Shown in pieces: positions 1-8,686 of a DNA stretch of 64,000 nucleotides. Below the pieces are notes generated by a model. It worked only from the letters and a program-made list of their open reading frames with translations. It was not told the origin of the DNA and made no database searches. The DNA is taken from assembly GCA_964461115.1 (NCBI GenBank), contig CAYWSX010000004.1, positions 121,731 through 185,730 on the forward strand, in the 5' to 3' direction. Numbering within the stretch: the first letter of the stretch is position 1; each line of letters starts with the position of its first letter. Source of the stretch: RGIG2134 sp964461115 (lineage in GTDB: Bacteria; Cyanobacteriota; Vampirovibrionia; Gastranaerophilales; Gastranaerophilaceae). Position numbers and translations under genes: made by a program.

Positions 1-117
1 GTCGGCTTGGAATACAACCAAAACAACTACCTGTTAATGCACGCAATGGGCCCTAACGTTGCAGGTGTAATCGGTTCTGCGGTTGCAGCCGGCGTATTGC
101 TTTCAATCTGCCGCTAA
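1..117 (+). CDS. Na+-translocating decarboxylase beta subunit, C-terminal end (partial)
   Basis: Only the last 38 codons lie in the window; the gene begins to the left. The tail reads LLMHAMGPNVAGVIGSAVAAG, cut here to the diagnostic core HAMGPNVAGVIGSA, followed by a short hydrophobic end and TAA at 115-117. That core is the conserved C-terminus of the OadB/GcdB/MmdB family, the membrane subunit that couples decarboxylation of oxaloacetate, glutaconyl-CoA or methylmalonyl-CoA to Na+ export. Which substrate is used cannot be told from this fragment. It is followed by a strong terminator. A Na+-coupled alanine symporter lies 3.5 kb away, which is consistent with sodium energetics. Family assignment is fairly sure; the subtype is unknown. 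Confidence 0.8.
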   Translation, partial: VGLEYNQNNYLLMHAMGPNVAGVIGSAVAAGVLLSICR

Positions 118-138
118 TCGACAATCGATAAACAATAC

Positions 139-164
139 AAAAAAGCCCCAATCGGGGCTTTTTT
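139..164. terminator. Bidirectional intrinsic terminator
   Basis: Hairpin AAAAAAGCCCC / GGGGCTTTTTT around a 4-nt loop (150-153). T-runs stand on both sides, so it can end the forward decarboxylase transcript and the convergent reverse transcript of the RTX-like gene. Confidence 0.85.
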
Positions 165-167
165 ATT

Positions 168-701
168 TTAAGTATAAATATTTATTTCAGTCTCATCTTC
201 GCCTTCGTCATCTTCTTCGGGAAGAAAGTCTTCAATGTTATACATATCCTCGAGGACAAGCCCCTGGTTCTTAACATATTTGAAAATAAATGCAGCAGAT
301 TTGATAATATCGCCAATATTATCTGCATCTTTGGCAAATTCTATCTTGTTGCCTGACAAGTATACCTCGTCTTTGCCGGTGCCTTTGTCTATAAAAATTT
401 CGCTGCCTTGTGCATAGATTTTATCATTGCCTGCGCCGGCATTTATATTTGTGCCCATACCGACAGCGATAATTGTGTCGTCGCCGTCCCCGGTGTCTAT
501 TACAACGCCGCCGGCTATTGATGTTACAGTATCTTCGCCTTTGCCGGTTTTGATTATAGTGCCATTGGCATAGTTTGTGACAGTATTGTTTCCGTCACCG
601 CCGACAAAAACATTTCCGCCGCCGCTTCGTGTAGAAGTCTGATTGGCGACGTACTCATTCATTTGAGTTGAGTATGCTGTCATTTCGGTTCTTGTAATCA
701 T
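168..701 (-). CDS. RTX-like (hemolysin-type repeat) protein
   Basis: Protein of 177 residues. About five glycine/aspartate-rich turns follow each other between residues 27 and 113, for example GGDGNNTV, KTGKGEDTV, DTGDGDDTI and NAGAGNDKI. They fit the Ca2+-binding beta-roll pattern GGxGxDxU seen in RTX proteins. The C-terminus is acidic (FLPEEDDEGEDETE). No signal peptide or transmembrane segment is visible at the N-terminus (MITRTEMTAYSTQ). Secreted RTX proteins normally leave by type I secretion using a C-terminal signal, and the acidic tail could be that, but this is inference. GGAG lies close upstream of the ATG. It is short for an RTX protein and has no associated enzyme domain, so the function is unknown. 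Confidence 0.65.
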   Translation of the reverse strand: MITRTEMTAYSTQMNEYVANQTSTRSGGGNVFVGGDGNNTVTNYANGTIIKTGKGEDTVTSIAGGVVIDTGDGDDTIIAVGMGTNINAGAGNDKIYAQGSEIFIDKGTGKDEVYLSGNKIEFAKDADNIGDIIKSAAFIFKYVKNQGLVLEDMYNIEDFLPEEDDEGEDETEINIYT

Positions 702-835
702 TTTTACTCCGCAAAATTATGCTCTTATTAATATAAAAACAAATCGTATATCAAAATTGCGCAAAAGGTATATACTTTCGCAACATTTTGTTACATTGTA
801 GCAACTCCCCGCATTCAGCATTTTTAAAATTCATT

Positions 836-1462
836 ATGAACAACTTAAATTTAAATAAAAGACCCTCATTTGGTACGGGAATAATAGTGTCTTACGGAAA
901 ATATGCCCGCCTTCCGCTGGAGAGACTGCGCAACACCGGAAGACACATAGACTATCCTTGGACAATTATGGAATCTAAATATTTGGACGAAGGCTATACT
1001 GACAGCATAATGCAGTGCACATCTTGCATAATAAAAGGTGCAAATGAATTTCACATATCACATTTAAAACCATGCAGACCTGATTTAGACTCGTTGACAA
1101 TAAGACGACTAAAAGAGGCAGCCGAAAAACTTCGTGAAGGCGCACAAGAAAAGTTAACAGGATTTATTTGCGGCGGAATTGACTCTTGTCCTGTGAGTCG
1201 TAGAAACTTTAATTTGATAAAAGCAGTTTTTGACAAGCTGGGTATAGATACAACCATAATTTGGGGTCAAAAAACAAAACCAAATCAAGCAATAAATCTG
1301 CCTAAATGTGCTTATTACTACGACCGAAGCTCAGATCAAATTATATTTCACCCAAAGCAAGATCAACGCACAATTGCACGAACAAATAGTATCAAAGGTC
1401 TAAAGCATTTTTTTGAAATCGTCGACATCAAAAAGACAGACTCTATCCAATTTGACTATTAA
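836..1462 (+). CDS. CheD-like protein (possible glutamine deamidase fold)
   Basis: Protein of 208 residues when started at the ATG at 836. An in-frame TTG at 788 would add 16 residues, but the ATG gives an N-terminus (NKRPSFGTG) matching the Phe-Gly leader seen in other proteins of this window. The order of residues recalls CheD, the receptor-glutamine deamidase of chemotaxis: Thr55 six residues before Cys61, a His pair (73, 76), then FICGGID, an S-R-R-N segment, KLGIDTT and a C-terminal YYYDRSSDQIIFH. In CheD the Thr-Cys-His triad and the FGGA...GxRN...LGI series are in this order. Similarity is by eye and modest. No chemotaxis gene adjoins it. Its stop abuts the stop of the convergent GGDEF gene with no gap. 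Confidence 0.5.
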   Translation: MNNLNLNKRPSFGTGIIVSYGKYARLPLERLRNTGRHIDYPWTIMESKYLDEGYTDSIMQCTSCIIKGANEFHISHLKPCRPDLDSLTIRRLKEAAEKLREGAQEKLTGFICGGIDSCPVSRRNFNLIKAVFDKLGIDTTIIWGQKTKPNQAINLPKCAYYYDRSSDQIIFHPKQDQRTIARTNSIKGLKHFFEIVDIKKTDSIQFDY

Positions 1463-2338
1463 TTAATAATCAATATTTACTTGAGAAAACTGAACGATTT
1501 TGTTCTTGCCACGCTTTTTAGCATTGTAAAGCGCGTGTTCCGCATAGCGAATTAACGTGTTACCGTTTTCTTCAACATTTTCAAGGAACGGATAAGATGA
1601 AATACCGCCCGAAATCGTTATTTGGTGGCGCTCCTCTTCACCTGCCGGAATAAATTCCATTTTCTCTATATCACGTCTGAATCTTTCTGCGAACAAGAAT
1701 GCATTTTCTTCAGGTGTATTCGGCAAAATTACGATAAATTCCTCATCGCCGTATCTTGTCAAAATGTCTTCTTTTCTGATAAGCCCTTTTAGCATTTCGG
1801 CAATACGTTTCAGCAAAATATCACCCCAATCGTAACCATAGATATCATTTACAACCTTGAAGAAGTCAATATCAAACAAGACACAAGAAAGCTTGTTTCC
1901 GTAACGTCTTGCACGTGACATTTCTCCTTCAATGCGCTCTTGAAGATATCTTCTGTTATGAAGCCCCGTAAGCTCATCGGTAGTTGATACAAGTCTGATG
2001 ATATCGCGCATTTCACGAATTTTGACCATGTTTTTCACACGAACGTTAAGTTCTTCTTTGTTTATCGGCGTAAAAATGTAATCGTGTGCAATCGCTCTTA
2101 CAGTAACATCCTTGATAACTTTGTCATTTACAATCAATGTCGGATAAGAGAATTTTGTCACCATCGCAACTTCTTTAAACTTAGGTTCGGAAACCTCCAT
2201 TATCACAAGTGACGGGTTTAAAAGAACAGAGTCTTTAATTTCGTCTACATTGACAATTCTTACGTCCAAATCTTCATTTTCAATAAGCCCTGCAACGTTA
2301 GATTGACCTTTTTCAGTGTATATAACTACATTACGCAT
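1463..2338 (-). CDS. GGDEF-domain protein with N-terminal receiver-like domain
   Basis: Protein of 291 residues. Residues 1-105 resemble a receiver domain without a clear phospho-acceptor pattern; residues about 115-285 form a GGDEF domain (DELTGLHNRRYL, FDIDFFKVVND). Such domains make cyclic di-GMP from two GTP. The signature loop reads G-D-E-E-F (197-201) instead of GG(D/E)EF: the second glycine is Asp. The inhibitory I-site RxxD is intact at 188-191, five residues upstream, which is the canonical spacing. The protein could be a weak cyclase or a c-di-GMP-binding receptor. It stands alone on the reverse strand, 65 bp from bioF. Confidence 0.85.
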   Translation of the reverse strand: MRNVVIYTEKGQSNVAGLIENEDLDVRIVNVDEIKDSVLLNPSLVIMEVSEPKFKEVAMVTKFSYPTLIVNDKVIKDVTVRAIAHDYIFTPINKEELNVRVKNMVKIREMRDIIRLVSTTDELTGLHNRRYLQERIEGEMSRARRYGNKLSCVLFDIDFFKVVNDIYGYDWGDILLKRIAEMLKGLIRKEDILTRYGDEEFIVILPNTPEENAFLFAERFRRDIEKMEFIPAGEEERHQITISGGISSYPFLENVEENGNTLIRYAEHALYNAKKRGKNKIVQFSQVNIDY

Positions 2339-2403
2339 AATTTTATCCTTTTACTATTTTCTATATTTATTTTATCAAAATTTACAGAAAAGTACAGCTA
2401 AAT

Positions 2404-3555
2404 TCATCGATTTAGATGAGAAAACACATGGAAAAACTCAGAAATCTCATCCGAAGTCATTGAAGCTGTCAATGACAGCCTTAAACGAGCTGTACCTTTA
2501 GGCACGGTCGGATGACGTATCGGAAGAAGATAGTAGCCATTTTCTATCATGATTTTTGACATTTCCACAGCTTTTTCGTTTTCGCCAAGCACAATCGGAA
2601 CAATCTGGCTCTCTCCAAAAGTTTGAACACCAATATTCTTCAAATTTTCTCTTAATATCGCAGCATTTTTCTGCAATAAAAGTCTTTTTGCATAAGTATA
2701 GGGCAAAACTGATTCGATAACGAACTTTGAAAATTCCACACAGATTTCAGGAATAACCGTAGAAAAAATAAACGAGCGGGCTTTATTTGTCAGATACTCT
2801 ATCAATACTTCGTTTCCAACTGCAAAGCCGCCATAAGAGCCAATCGCTTTGCCAAAAACACCAACAATCAAATCCACATCATCAAGGCAGTCCTGCTCTT
2901 CACAGACGCCCATGCCTGTCTTTCCGAACACACCAAACGCATGCGCCTCATCCACAATAAGAATCGCGTTATATTTTTTCTTGATTTCAACAAGTTTCTT
3001 AATATCAGCAACATCACCGTCCATTGAAAACACACTCTCAGAGGCAATTATGACGTTGTCATAATTTTCTGCATGTTTTTGAATCTGCAATTCCAAATTT
3101 TCATAATCAAGATGTTTATATCTGTAAAAATCACCGCCCGAAAGCTGCATACCGTCGATGATACTTGCATGGTTTAATTTATCTGAGAATATAACGGATT
3201 TTTTGGTCAAAAGCGCAGAAAAAACACCCACATTTGTGTGATATCCGCTGTTAAAAATCAAAGCCTTATCTTTCCCAAATCTTTCCGCCAGCATATTTTC
3301 AAGTTCAAAATATGTATTTGTATTGCCGGTCAAAAGGCGTGATGAGCCTGAACCCAGATTGCCCTTATATGTAGAAACAAATCGGCGCGTAATGTCCTCG
3401 TCTGCACCAATTCCAATATAATCATTAGAAGACATATTTAAGAGACGCTTTTCGTCTTGAAAAACATATTTACCCTCTTTTCTGATGTCGGCAATAGTTC
3501 GAAAACAAGCTTCTGACTTTAGTTTCTCGAGTTCTTTTTTATAAATTTCAAGCAT
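2404..3555 (-). CDS. bioF: 8-amino-7-oxononanoate synthase-type alpha-oxoamine synthase
   Basis: Protein of 383 residues, normal for the family. It is PLP-dependent: the Schiff-base lysine is K236 in FGKAIGSYGG, the cofactor Asp/His pair lies in DEAHAFG (202-205), and LNHASIIDG carries the stacking histidine. BioF condenses pimeloyl-ACP/CoA with L-alanine in biotin synthesis. The sister enzyme glycine C-acetyltransferase (Kbl) is hard to exclude by eye. GGAGG precedes the ATG. The gene starts 15 bp after an alanine/Na+ symporter on the same strand, so the two are probably co-transcribed; alanine is the BioF amino-acid substrate, which favours BioF. No other biotin gene is in the window. Confidence 0.8.
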   Translation of the reverse strand: MLEIYKKELEKLKSEACFRTIADIRKEGKYVFQDEKRLLNMSSNDYIGIGADEDITRRFVSTYKGNLGSGSSRLLTGNTNTYFELENMLAERFGKDKALIFNSGYHTNVGVFSALLTKKSVIFSDKLNHASIIDGMQLSGGDFYRYKHLDYENLELQIQKHAENYDNVIIASESVFSMDGDVADIKKLVEIKKKYNAILIVDEAHAFGVFGKTGMGVCEEQDCLDDVDLIVGVFGKAIGSYGGFAVGNEVLIEYLTNKARSFIFSTVIPEICVEFSKFVIESVLPYTYAKRLLLQKNAAILRENLKNIGVQTFGESQIVPIVLGENEKAVEMSKIMIENGYYLLPIRHPTVPKGTARLRLSLTASMTSDEISEFFHVFSHLNR

Positions 3556-3570
3556 TAGCCCCTCCGCGGG

Positions 3571-5103
3571 TTATTTTAACAAATTTCGAATTTTTTCGGA
3601 ACAAACGCAATGTTCTTTGCAATAAACAGACAAATCATATTTAATGTCTTTAATTAGAATATACATAGCGATTATGTTAGGTACAGACATTGCCAAAAGA
3701 CCTGCATCCGTGAAATCAATGATACTTTTGAGGTTTATTGACGACCCGCATACGATAAACGAACAGAACATAATTTGATAGAAAATTATACGTTTTTTCC
3801 CCTCACCAAACATATATGTCCAGCCTTTTTGACCGTAATACGCCCAAGAAATTATTGTTGATAATGCGAATAAAATAATTACTATCGCAAGGATAATCGG
3901 CGACCAGCTTATAACCGACGAGAACGCCGAAGATGTCATATCAATCCCTGAAACACCTTCATAAAAATGCTTATAAGAACCTGTGATTACAATCGTAATC
4001 GCGGTAAAAGTACAAAGACAAGCACTGATAAACGGCTCCAACATTGAAACAAAACCTTGTGAAATAGGCTCCTTAGTTTTAACAGTTGCGTATGCAATCG
4101 GTGCAGAACCTGTTCCTGCTTCGCTTGATTGAACAGATCGTCTCAAACCGATAATAATTGTACCTGCAACCCCGCCGTATATCGCGTCAGGAAAGAAGGC
4201 ACCTTTCAAAATTATCGCCAAAGTCTGCGGAATATGAGTTATATTTGTTAAAATTACAATTGTACCGATAAACACATAAAGGAAGCACATTAGCGGAACG
4301 ATTTTTTCGGTAACTTTTGCAATACTTTTAATTCCGCCGATTACAATCAATGCAACCAAAATAGCAATTATCAACCCAAAAAGCCAAGCGTTATGGTAAA
4401 AAATACTATTTTGTCCGCCTGTGATTTCTGTAATTTGCTTTGTTGCCTGGTTGATTTGAAGCATATTTCCGCCGCCAATCGCACCGGGAATAAGCAAAAA
4501 CGCAAAAAGCATAGCAAGAGGCTGTCCAAGCCATCTCAAACCTTTTCTTGTCAAACCGTGAGCAATATAATGCATAGGACCGCCCGAAACCGATCCGTCT
4601 TTGTTAAAACGTCTGAATTTAACAGCAAGAGTTGCCTCAACAAATTTCAAAGACATTCCGAACAATGCACCGACCAAAATCCAGAACAGCGCACCAGGGC
4701 CGCCGATAGAAATCGAAATTGCAACACCTGCAATGCTTCCAAGACCAATTGTTCCGGACAAAGCTGTTGCCAGAGCCTGCAAAGATGAAACTTCACCCGT
4801 TCCGTCTTCACCCATATCTTTTGCATTTTTATCAGGTTTTTTCAAAACCAAAGAAAGCGCGTGTTTAAATCCCCACACTGAAATCCCGCGAAGGAAGAAT
4901 GTCATAAGAATCCCGCCTGCGATAATCCACAAAATCGTGATTGGAACTTGTGAGCCCAAGATATTTATGGGGTAAAAAACTATTTTTGAGAATATATCCG
5001 AAAACGGAGAAATAAACTTATCTATAACTTGGTCAATCGGCATTGAATATGCGCTCTGGAGGTTGAAAATCAACACGGCAAGTGCTATCAAAAATTTCTT
5101 CAT
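3571..5103 (-). CDS. Alanine or glycine:cation symporter (AGCS family)
   Basis: Protein of 510 residues with about ten hydrophobic segments. It begins with a hydrophobic stretch and carries the AGCS hallmarks GTGEVSSLQALATALSGTIG, GSIAGVAISISIGGPGALFW and AGTGSAPIAYA. The family imports alanine or glycine with Na+ across the inner membrane. It sits directly upstream of bioF (15 bp) and 92 bp downstream of anmK on the same strand. A role in feeding alanine to biotin synthesis or in recovering D/L-alanine from wall turnover is inference from the neighbours. Confidence 0.9.
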   Translation of the reverse strand: MKKFLIALAVLIFNLQSAYSMPIDQVIDKFISPFSDIFSKIVFYPINILGSQVPITILWIIAGGILMTFFLRGISVWGFKHALSLVLKKPDKNAKDMGEDGTGEVSSLQALATALSGTIGLGSIAGVAISISIGGPGALFWILVGALFGMSLKFVEATLAVKFRRFNKDGSVSGGPMHYIAHGLTRKGLRWLGQPLAMLFAFLLIPGAIGGGNMLQINQATKQITEITGGQNSIFYHNAWLFGLIIAILVALIVIGGIKSIAKVTEKIVPLMCFLYVFIGTIVILTNITHIPQTLAIILKGAFFPDAIYGGVAGTIIIGLRRSVQSSEAGTGSAPIAYATVKTKEPISQGFVSMLEPFISACLCTFTAITIVITGSYKHFYEGVSGIDMTSSAFSSVISWSPIILAIVIILFALSTIISWAYYGQKGWTYMFGEGKKRIIFYQIMFCSFIVCGSSINLKSIIDFTDAGLLAMSVPNIIAMYILIKDIKYDLSVYCKEHCVCSEKIRNLLK

Positions 5104-5195
5104 ATTATAATCTATCCTACTTCCTTAAATGCGTCCTGAGGGTTTCAGGTGTTTTTTTATTGTATCAAAAACATAGGAAATTTAATATAAAAAAG

Positions 5196-6332
5196 TTATA
5201 AAGATTTTGCATACTGCCCCAAGAGCGTCTTTCTCGACGCTCCCGTACAAGACGGAATATTCGAAGGAACATCGTAATAATAGGCATAAGCAAGCATTGC
5301 AAAGGCGATGGCCTCCTTAAACTTGTTTGATATATTGAAATCTTCATGGGTTTTTATGGCTATTTTACCCTCAAACTCAGTGTCCAGCAATTTTATCAAA
5401 GTTTTATTATAAGCTCCGCCGCCACCCAGTACAATTTCTTCTATTTTAGTTTTAGGAAACACAAATCTTTTGTAGCTTTCAGCAATACTTCTCGCGGTAA
5501 AGGCTGTAATCGTCGCTATCATATCCTCGGGACACAGTTTGTATTTTTCGTCAATTTCTTCCGCAAACTCATAACTGAAAAGCTCTCTCCCCGTTGTTTT
5601 AGGCGGAGATATTTCAAAATAAGGAAGACTCATTAATTCCTTGAGAACATCTTCATTAACATTGCCTTTTGACGCAATTTCGCCGTCTTTATCATAGTTT
5701 TTTTGAAAGTACTTACTCACAAAGTAATCTATAAGCACGTTTGCAGGACCGTTATCAAAGGCAAACGTCTCACAATCAGCAGAAATAACCGTTACGTTAG
5801 CAATTCCGCCCAAATTTTGGATTGCACGAGGTATATTATCTTTTCCGAACATTTTTTCGTCGGCAAAACATACCAAAGGCGCACCGTTTCCGCCAACTGC
5901 GACATCAGCGGTTCTGAAATTTCCGATTGTGTCGATTTCGGTGTTTTTAGCAATCACAGAAATATCACCTATTTGAAGCGTACTTTTTACAGGCATTCCA
6001 CCTTCCGTCTCCTCAAAAGGATAGTGATAAACAGTCTGCCCGTGAGAACCGATAAAATCAACGTCACTGTTCGGCAAATCTGCCTCTTCAAGCAGCTGTT
6101 CAACAGCGCTTGAAAAATGCTCGGCAACAAGAAAATTCATTTTGCAAATTTCTTCCATAGAGACTTTTTCAACAAAAAGAGCCTTTATTCTCTTTTGGAA
6201 ATCCGCAGGATAATTGTAAACAGTGCTAAAAATCTCCTCATAAGTAAAATCAGGATTTATTTTCACCAGCGAAGCGTCAATGCCGTCCGCAGAAGTCCCG
6301 CTCATAAGCCCTATAACATATTTCGTTTTCAT
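5196..6332 (-). CDS. anmK: Anhydro-N-acetylmuramic acid kinase
   Basis: Protein of 378 residues, normal for AnmK (about 370). The N-terminal phosphate-binding motif GLMSGTSADGIDAS is diagnostic; GSHGQTVYH and FDNGPANVLID (catalytic Asp region) follow. The enzyme phosphorylates and hydrates 1,6-anhydroMurNAc from peptidoglycan turnover to MurNAc-6-phosphate in the cytoplasm. A NagZ-type glycosidase is encoded at 15585-16586, so at least two steps of wall recycling are in this window. Confidence 0.93.
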   Translation of the reverse strand: MKTKYVIGLMSGTSADGIDASLVKINPDFTYEEIFSTVYNYPADFQKRIKALFVEKVSMEEICKMNFLVAEHFSSAVEQLLEEADLPNSDVDFIGSHGQTVYHYPFEETEGGMPVKSTLQIGDISVIAKNTEIDTIGNFRTADVAVGGNGAPLVCFADEKMFGKDNIPRAIQNLGGIANVTVISADCETFAFDNGPANVLIDYFVSKYFQKNYDKDGEIASKGNVNEDVLKELMSLPYFEISPPKTTGRELFSYEFAEEIDEKYKLCPEDMIATITAFTARSIAESYKRFVFPKTKIEEIVLGGGGAYNKTLIKLLDTEFEGKIAIKTHEDFNISNKFKEAIAFAMLAYAYYYDVPSNIPSCTGASRKTLLGQYAKSL

Positions 6333-6400
6333 AAAATTCCCATTATTGCTGATAAAGGGATTTTACAATGATTACAGGATTTAAGCAAGATTGGACGATT

Positions 6401-7621
6401 CTATACCATATTAAATTTGAAATTATTCATATTATTCATGCCCGCTGGCGTGCCAGAAGCTCCAATTCTGCCCGCACTTCCGTTTAGCAGATTTCCGAGA
6501 TTATTTGTATTAGAATTAGAGGCTACCTTACTAAAATCTATTCCGTCGCTAAGTCCCATACTTTGTACTTTCGCACCCGCGTACACCAAAGCATTTTGGT
6601 TTACAGCCGCTTGCTGCGCAGAGTTGCCCATTTGGTTTGCTGCAAGCATTGCCGCCTGCTGGCTATTATTGCCTGTCGAAATGCCCCCGCCATTATTGTT
6701 ACCGCCGAGCATTTGTGTCAGGGTGGATATAGCCTGCCCTTGCTGTCCGCCTAACGAGCCAAGAACGCCGCTAAGAATTTGTCCTGCTCCAGATACAACC
6801 GACGTCAATGCCGACCAAGTTGCTTTTGCCCCCAGAACGAGCCTATCAGAAACACCCAATTGATCTTCTGCTTTATCTAATGAGAGTTCGGCTTTCGCCA
6901 ACAGCCCTTTTTGCTCGTCTAATTGTTTTTGATTTGTGTTATATTCTGCCTCTTTTTTCTTTAGTTCAGCTTCTTTTGCAGTTATTTGTTTTTCAATTGC
7001 AGCATAAGCGCTGCCTGTCTTATCAACAGCACCTTGAGCCGCAAGCTTGCTTTTCAACGCGCTAATTTCGCCTTTTATGGAGGAAATTTCGCCTTTTAAT
7101 TTTGTTCCTGTCTCGGTTAAGGTCTCAACCTTAGCCTCATAATCATTACGAACTTTTTTGGACGCCTCATACGATGTCCGAGCACTTTCTTTTTGGCCCT
7201 CTGCGGCTTTAACGTCTTCTGCACCTTTATCAGCATTGGCTTGGGCAGTGTCTTTATTTTTTGTAGCGTCTACTGCCGCTTTTGTGCTTGCGACATCCGT
7301 GCTTTCAGCTTTATCTAAATTTTGTTGAATTACATCTTGGCCTTGACCTTTAGCATTGCCTACAAACGAATTATACTCATCACTCATAGTAATTGTATTT
7401 TTACCGCCGTCCTGCTTAAAGGACAAAATAGCGTTCGGATTTCCAAGTGTTATTTGTGAAGTATTTGCAGAAGTGCCGCTATTTAAATCCAGCTTGGACG
7501 AAAAGACCGAAACAGAAGCAGGAGCTGCTGTCTGTGATGCGTTAGTTCCACCCTCGCCGGTGCGTTTCACACCATCGGCAAGCTTTAATTTTGTTGGATC
7601 ACTAGAACCTGTAATAGCCAT
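6401..7621 (-). CDS. Coiled-coil protein of unknown function
   Basis: Protein of 406 residues when started at the ATG at 7621, which has GAGAG upstream; a TTG at 7657 would add 12 residues. The N-terminus (MAITGSSDPTKLKLADG) has no signal peptide. Residues about 100-260 are Ala/Lys/Glu/Gln-rich with heptad-like spacing and many AKAEL and KKKEAEY segments, so a long coiled coil is likely. A moderately hydrophobic Val/Leu/Gly segment follows, then a Gln/Asn/Gly-rich tail (NNNGGGIS, NMNNFKFN). It looks like a structural, surface or filament-associated protein. I do not recognise the family. Confidence 0.7.
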   Translation of the reverse strand: MAITGSSDPTKLKLADGVKRTGEGGTNASQTAAPASVSVFSSKLDLNSGTSANTSQITLGNPNAILSFKQDGGKNTITMSDEYNSFVGNAKGQGQDVIQQNLDKAESTDVASTKAAVDATKNKDTAQANADKGAEDVKAAEGQKESARTSYEASKKVRNDYEAKVETLTETGTKLKGEISSIKGEISALKSKLAAQGAVDKTGSAYAAIEKQITAKEAELKKKEAEYNTNQKQLDEQKGLLAKAELSLDKAEDQLGVSDRLVLGAKATWSALTSVVSGAGQILSGVLGSLGGQQGQAISTLTQMLGGNNNGGGISTGNNSQQAAMLAANQMGNSAQQAAVNQNALVYAGAKVQSMGLSDGIDFSKVASNSNTNNLGNLLNGSAGRIGASGTPAGMNNMNNFKFNMV

Positions 7622-7734
7622 GTCAATCTCTCTATAATCTCTACTTATATATAACAAGTATATATAAGTTCAATAATTGCCATGGTTTCGAGATTTTATT
7701 AAGAAATGTTAACAATGGGATGTGCGTAACATTT

Positions 7735-7762
7735 CTGTCACCCTGAACTTGTTTCAGGGTCT
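7735..7762. repeat. Short palindromic element (CCCTGAAnnnnnTTCAGGG)
   Basis: Perfect 7-bp arms at 7741-7747 and 7753-7759 around CTTGT, preceded by TGTCA. Elements of the type TGTCAnnCTGAACTTGTTTCAG are known to me as dispersed palindromes in many bacterial genomes. A related half-element lies at 11741-11774. It is in a 200-bp gap between convergently unrelated reverse genes. Confidence 0.45.
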
Positions 7763-7824
7763 ATCGAACCCTGTGCGCAGATATCTATTCCTAACTGCAA
7801 ATAATTTCGCAGGTAATATGACTT

Positions 7825-8541
7825 TTACAAATCGTCTTCAAATCCCGGAGAACGCGAAGGGAGATTGCCGTATCCCGGGTTGGATGATACTGTTTTGCGT
7901 ATATACTTGTCCGTATAATTACCCTTTATAAATAATTTCTTGAGCATATCTTCACGTATCACAAGCGGATGATTGCTTTGCGCCTGTTTCGGAAAATCCT
8001 CGCTCAACTGCGTCCAAACAGCCGCTTCCATTGTCCAAGCGTAGGTTTCTTCATTAATAGAGTTAAACTCGTCCTGATGAAGCGCTTCGTGCGACAAAAG
8101 CGCTGCCAGCGCGATAGGAGGGGCGTCTCTGTGTTTTTCATTGATGTATATCATCAGGTTATTTTTCTTTTTCCAGCCGAGAGCGTCGAATTCGGTATAG
8201 CCTTGCCCTAATTCTGCCAAATTCTTAAACTGCACCTGTATGGGTCTTTCGCTCAAGTTGCTGCCTAAAATTGCTTTGCGGGAAAACCCCCCGACGCTAT
8301 CCTTCATTACATTCAGAGCCAAAAGTATCCTGACCTCTTTAGTAACACCCTTATACTCTTCAATCATTGCCTGAATTTGTTCTTGAGTAACATTTTGCAT
8401 ATCAAGCGATTTATCTTGGCGAATTCCGTGGATTTCTTTTTCAATATTCGGTTTCTTAAATATAAACGCATCTGCTGTTTGGCAGTTGATGAAAACCGCG
8501 GTTGCCAACAGTAAACTTGTAACACTGACTTTTAATTTCAT
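7825..8541 (-). CDS. Secreted HExxH protein, putative zinc metalloprotease
   Basis: Protein of 238 residues. A signal peptide is clear (MKLKVSVTSLLLATAVFINC, then TADA before the likely cleavage). The motif LLSHEALHQDE contains HExxH (H-E-A-L-H), followed about 15-20 residues later by NEETYAWTMEAAVW, whose glutamates could supply the third zinc ligand as in gluzincins. Substrate is unknown; a periplasmic or surface location is likely. The first residues after the signal (FIFKKPNIEKEIHG) are not diagnostic. Confidence 0.6.
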   Translation of the reverse strand: MKLKVSVTSLLLATAVFINCQTADAFIFKKPNIEKEIHGIRQDKSLDMQNVTQEQIQAMIEEYKGVTKEVRILLALNVMKDSVGGFSRKAILGSNLSERPIQVQFKNLAELGQGYTEFDALGWKKKNNLMIYINEKHRDAPPIALAALLSHEALHQDEFNSINEETYAWTMEAAVWTQLSEDFPKQAQSNHPLVIREDMLKKLFIKGNYTDKYIRKTVSSNPGYGNLPSRSPGFEDDL

Positions 8542-8686
8542 ACACTCAACTCTTCCGATTGCTATAATACATTATTACATTATTTATGTTTAAGGACAAA
8601 TTTTCATAAATCAATGTACTGTGATAATATTTTAAATGACGCGATTTCGCGAAAAATGTTGCAAAAATAATTTAAAGGAGACTAAA

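Noticed and set aside
788..835. Extra 16 codons at the front of the CheD-like gene
   Set aside because: They start at TTG without a ribosome site, and the ATG at 836 gives the leader found in sibling proteins.
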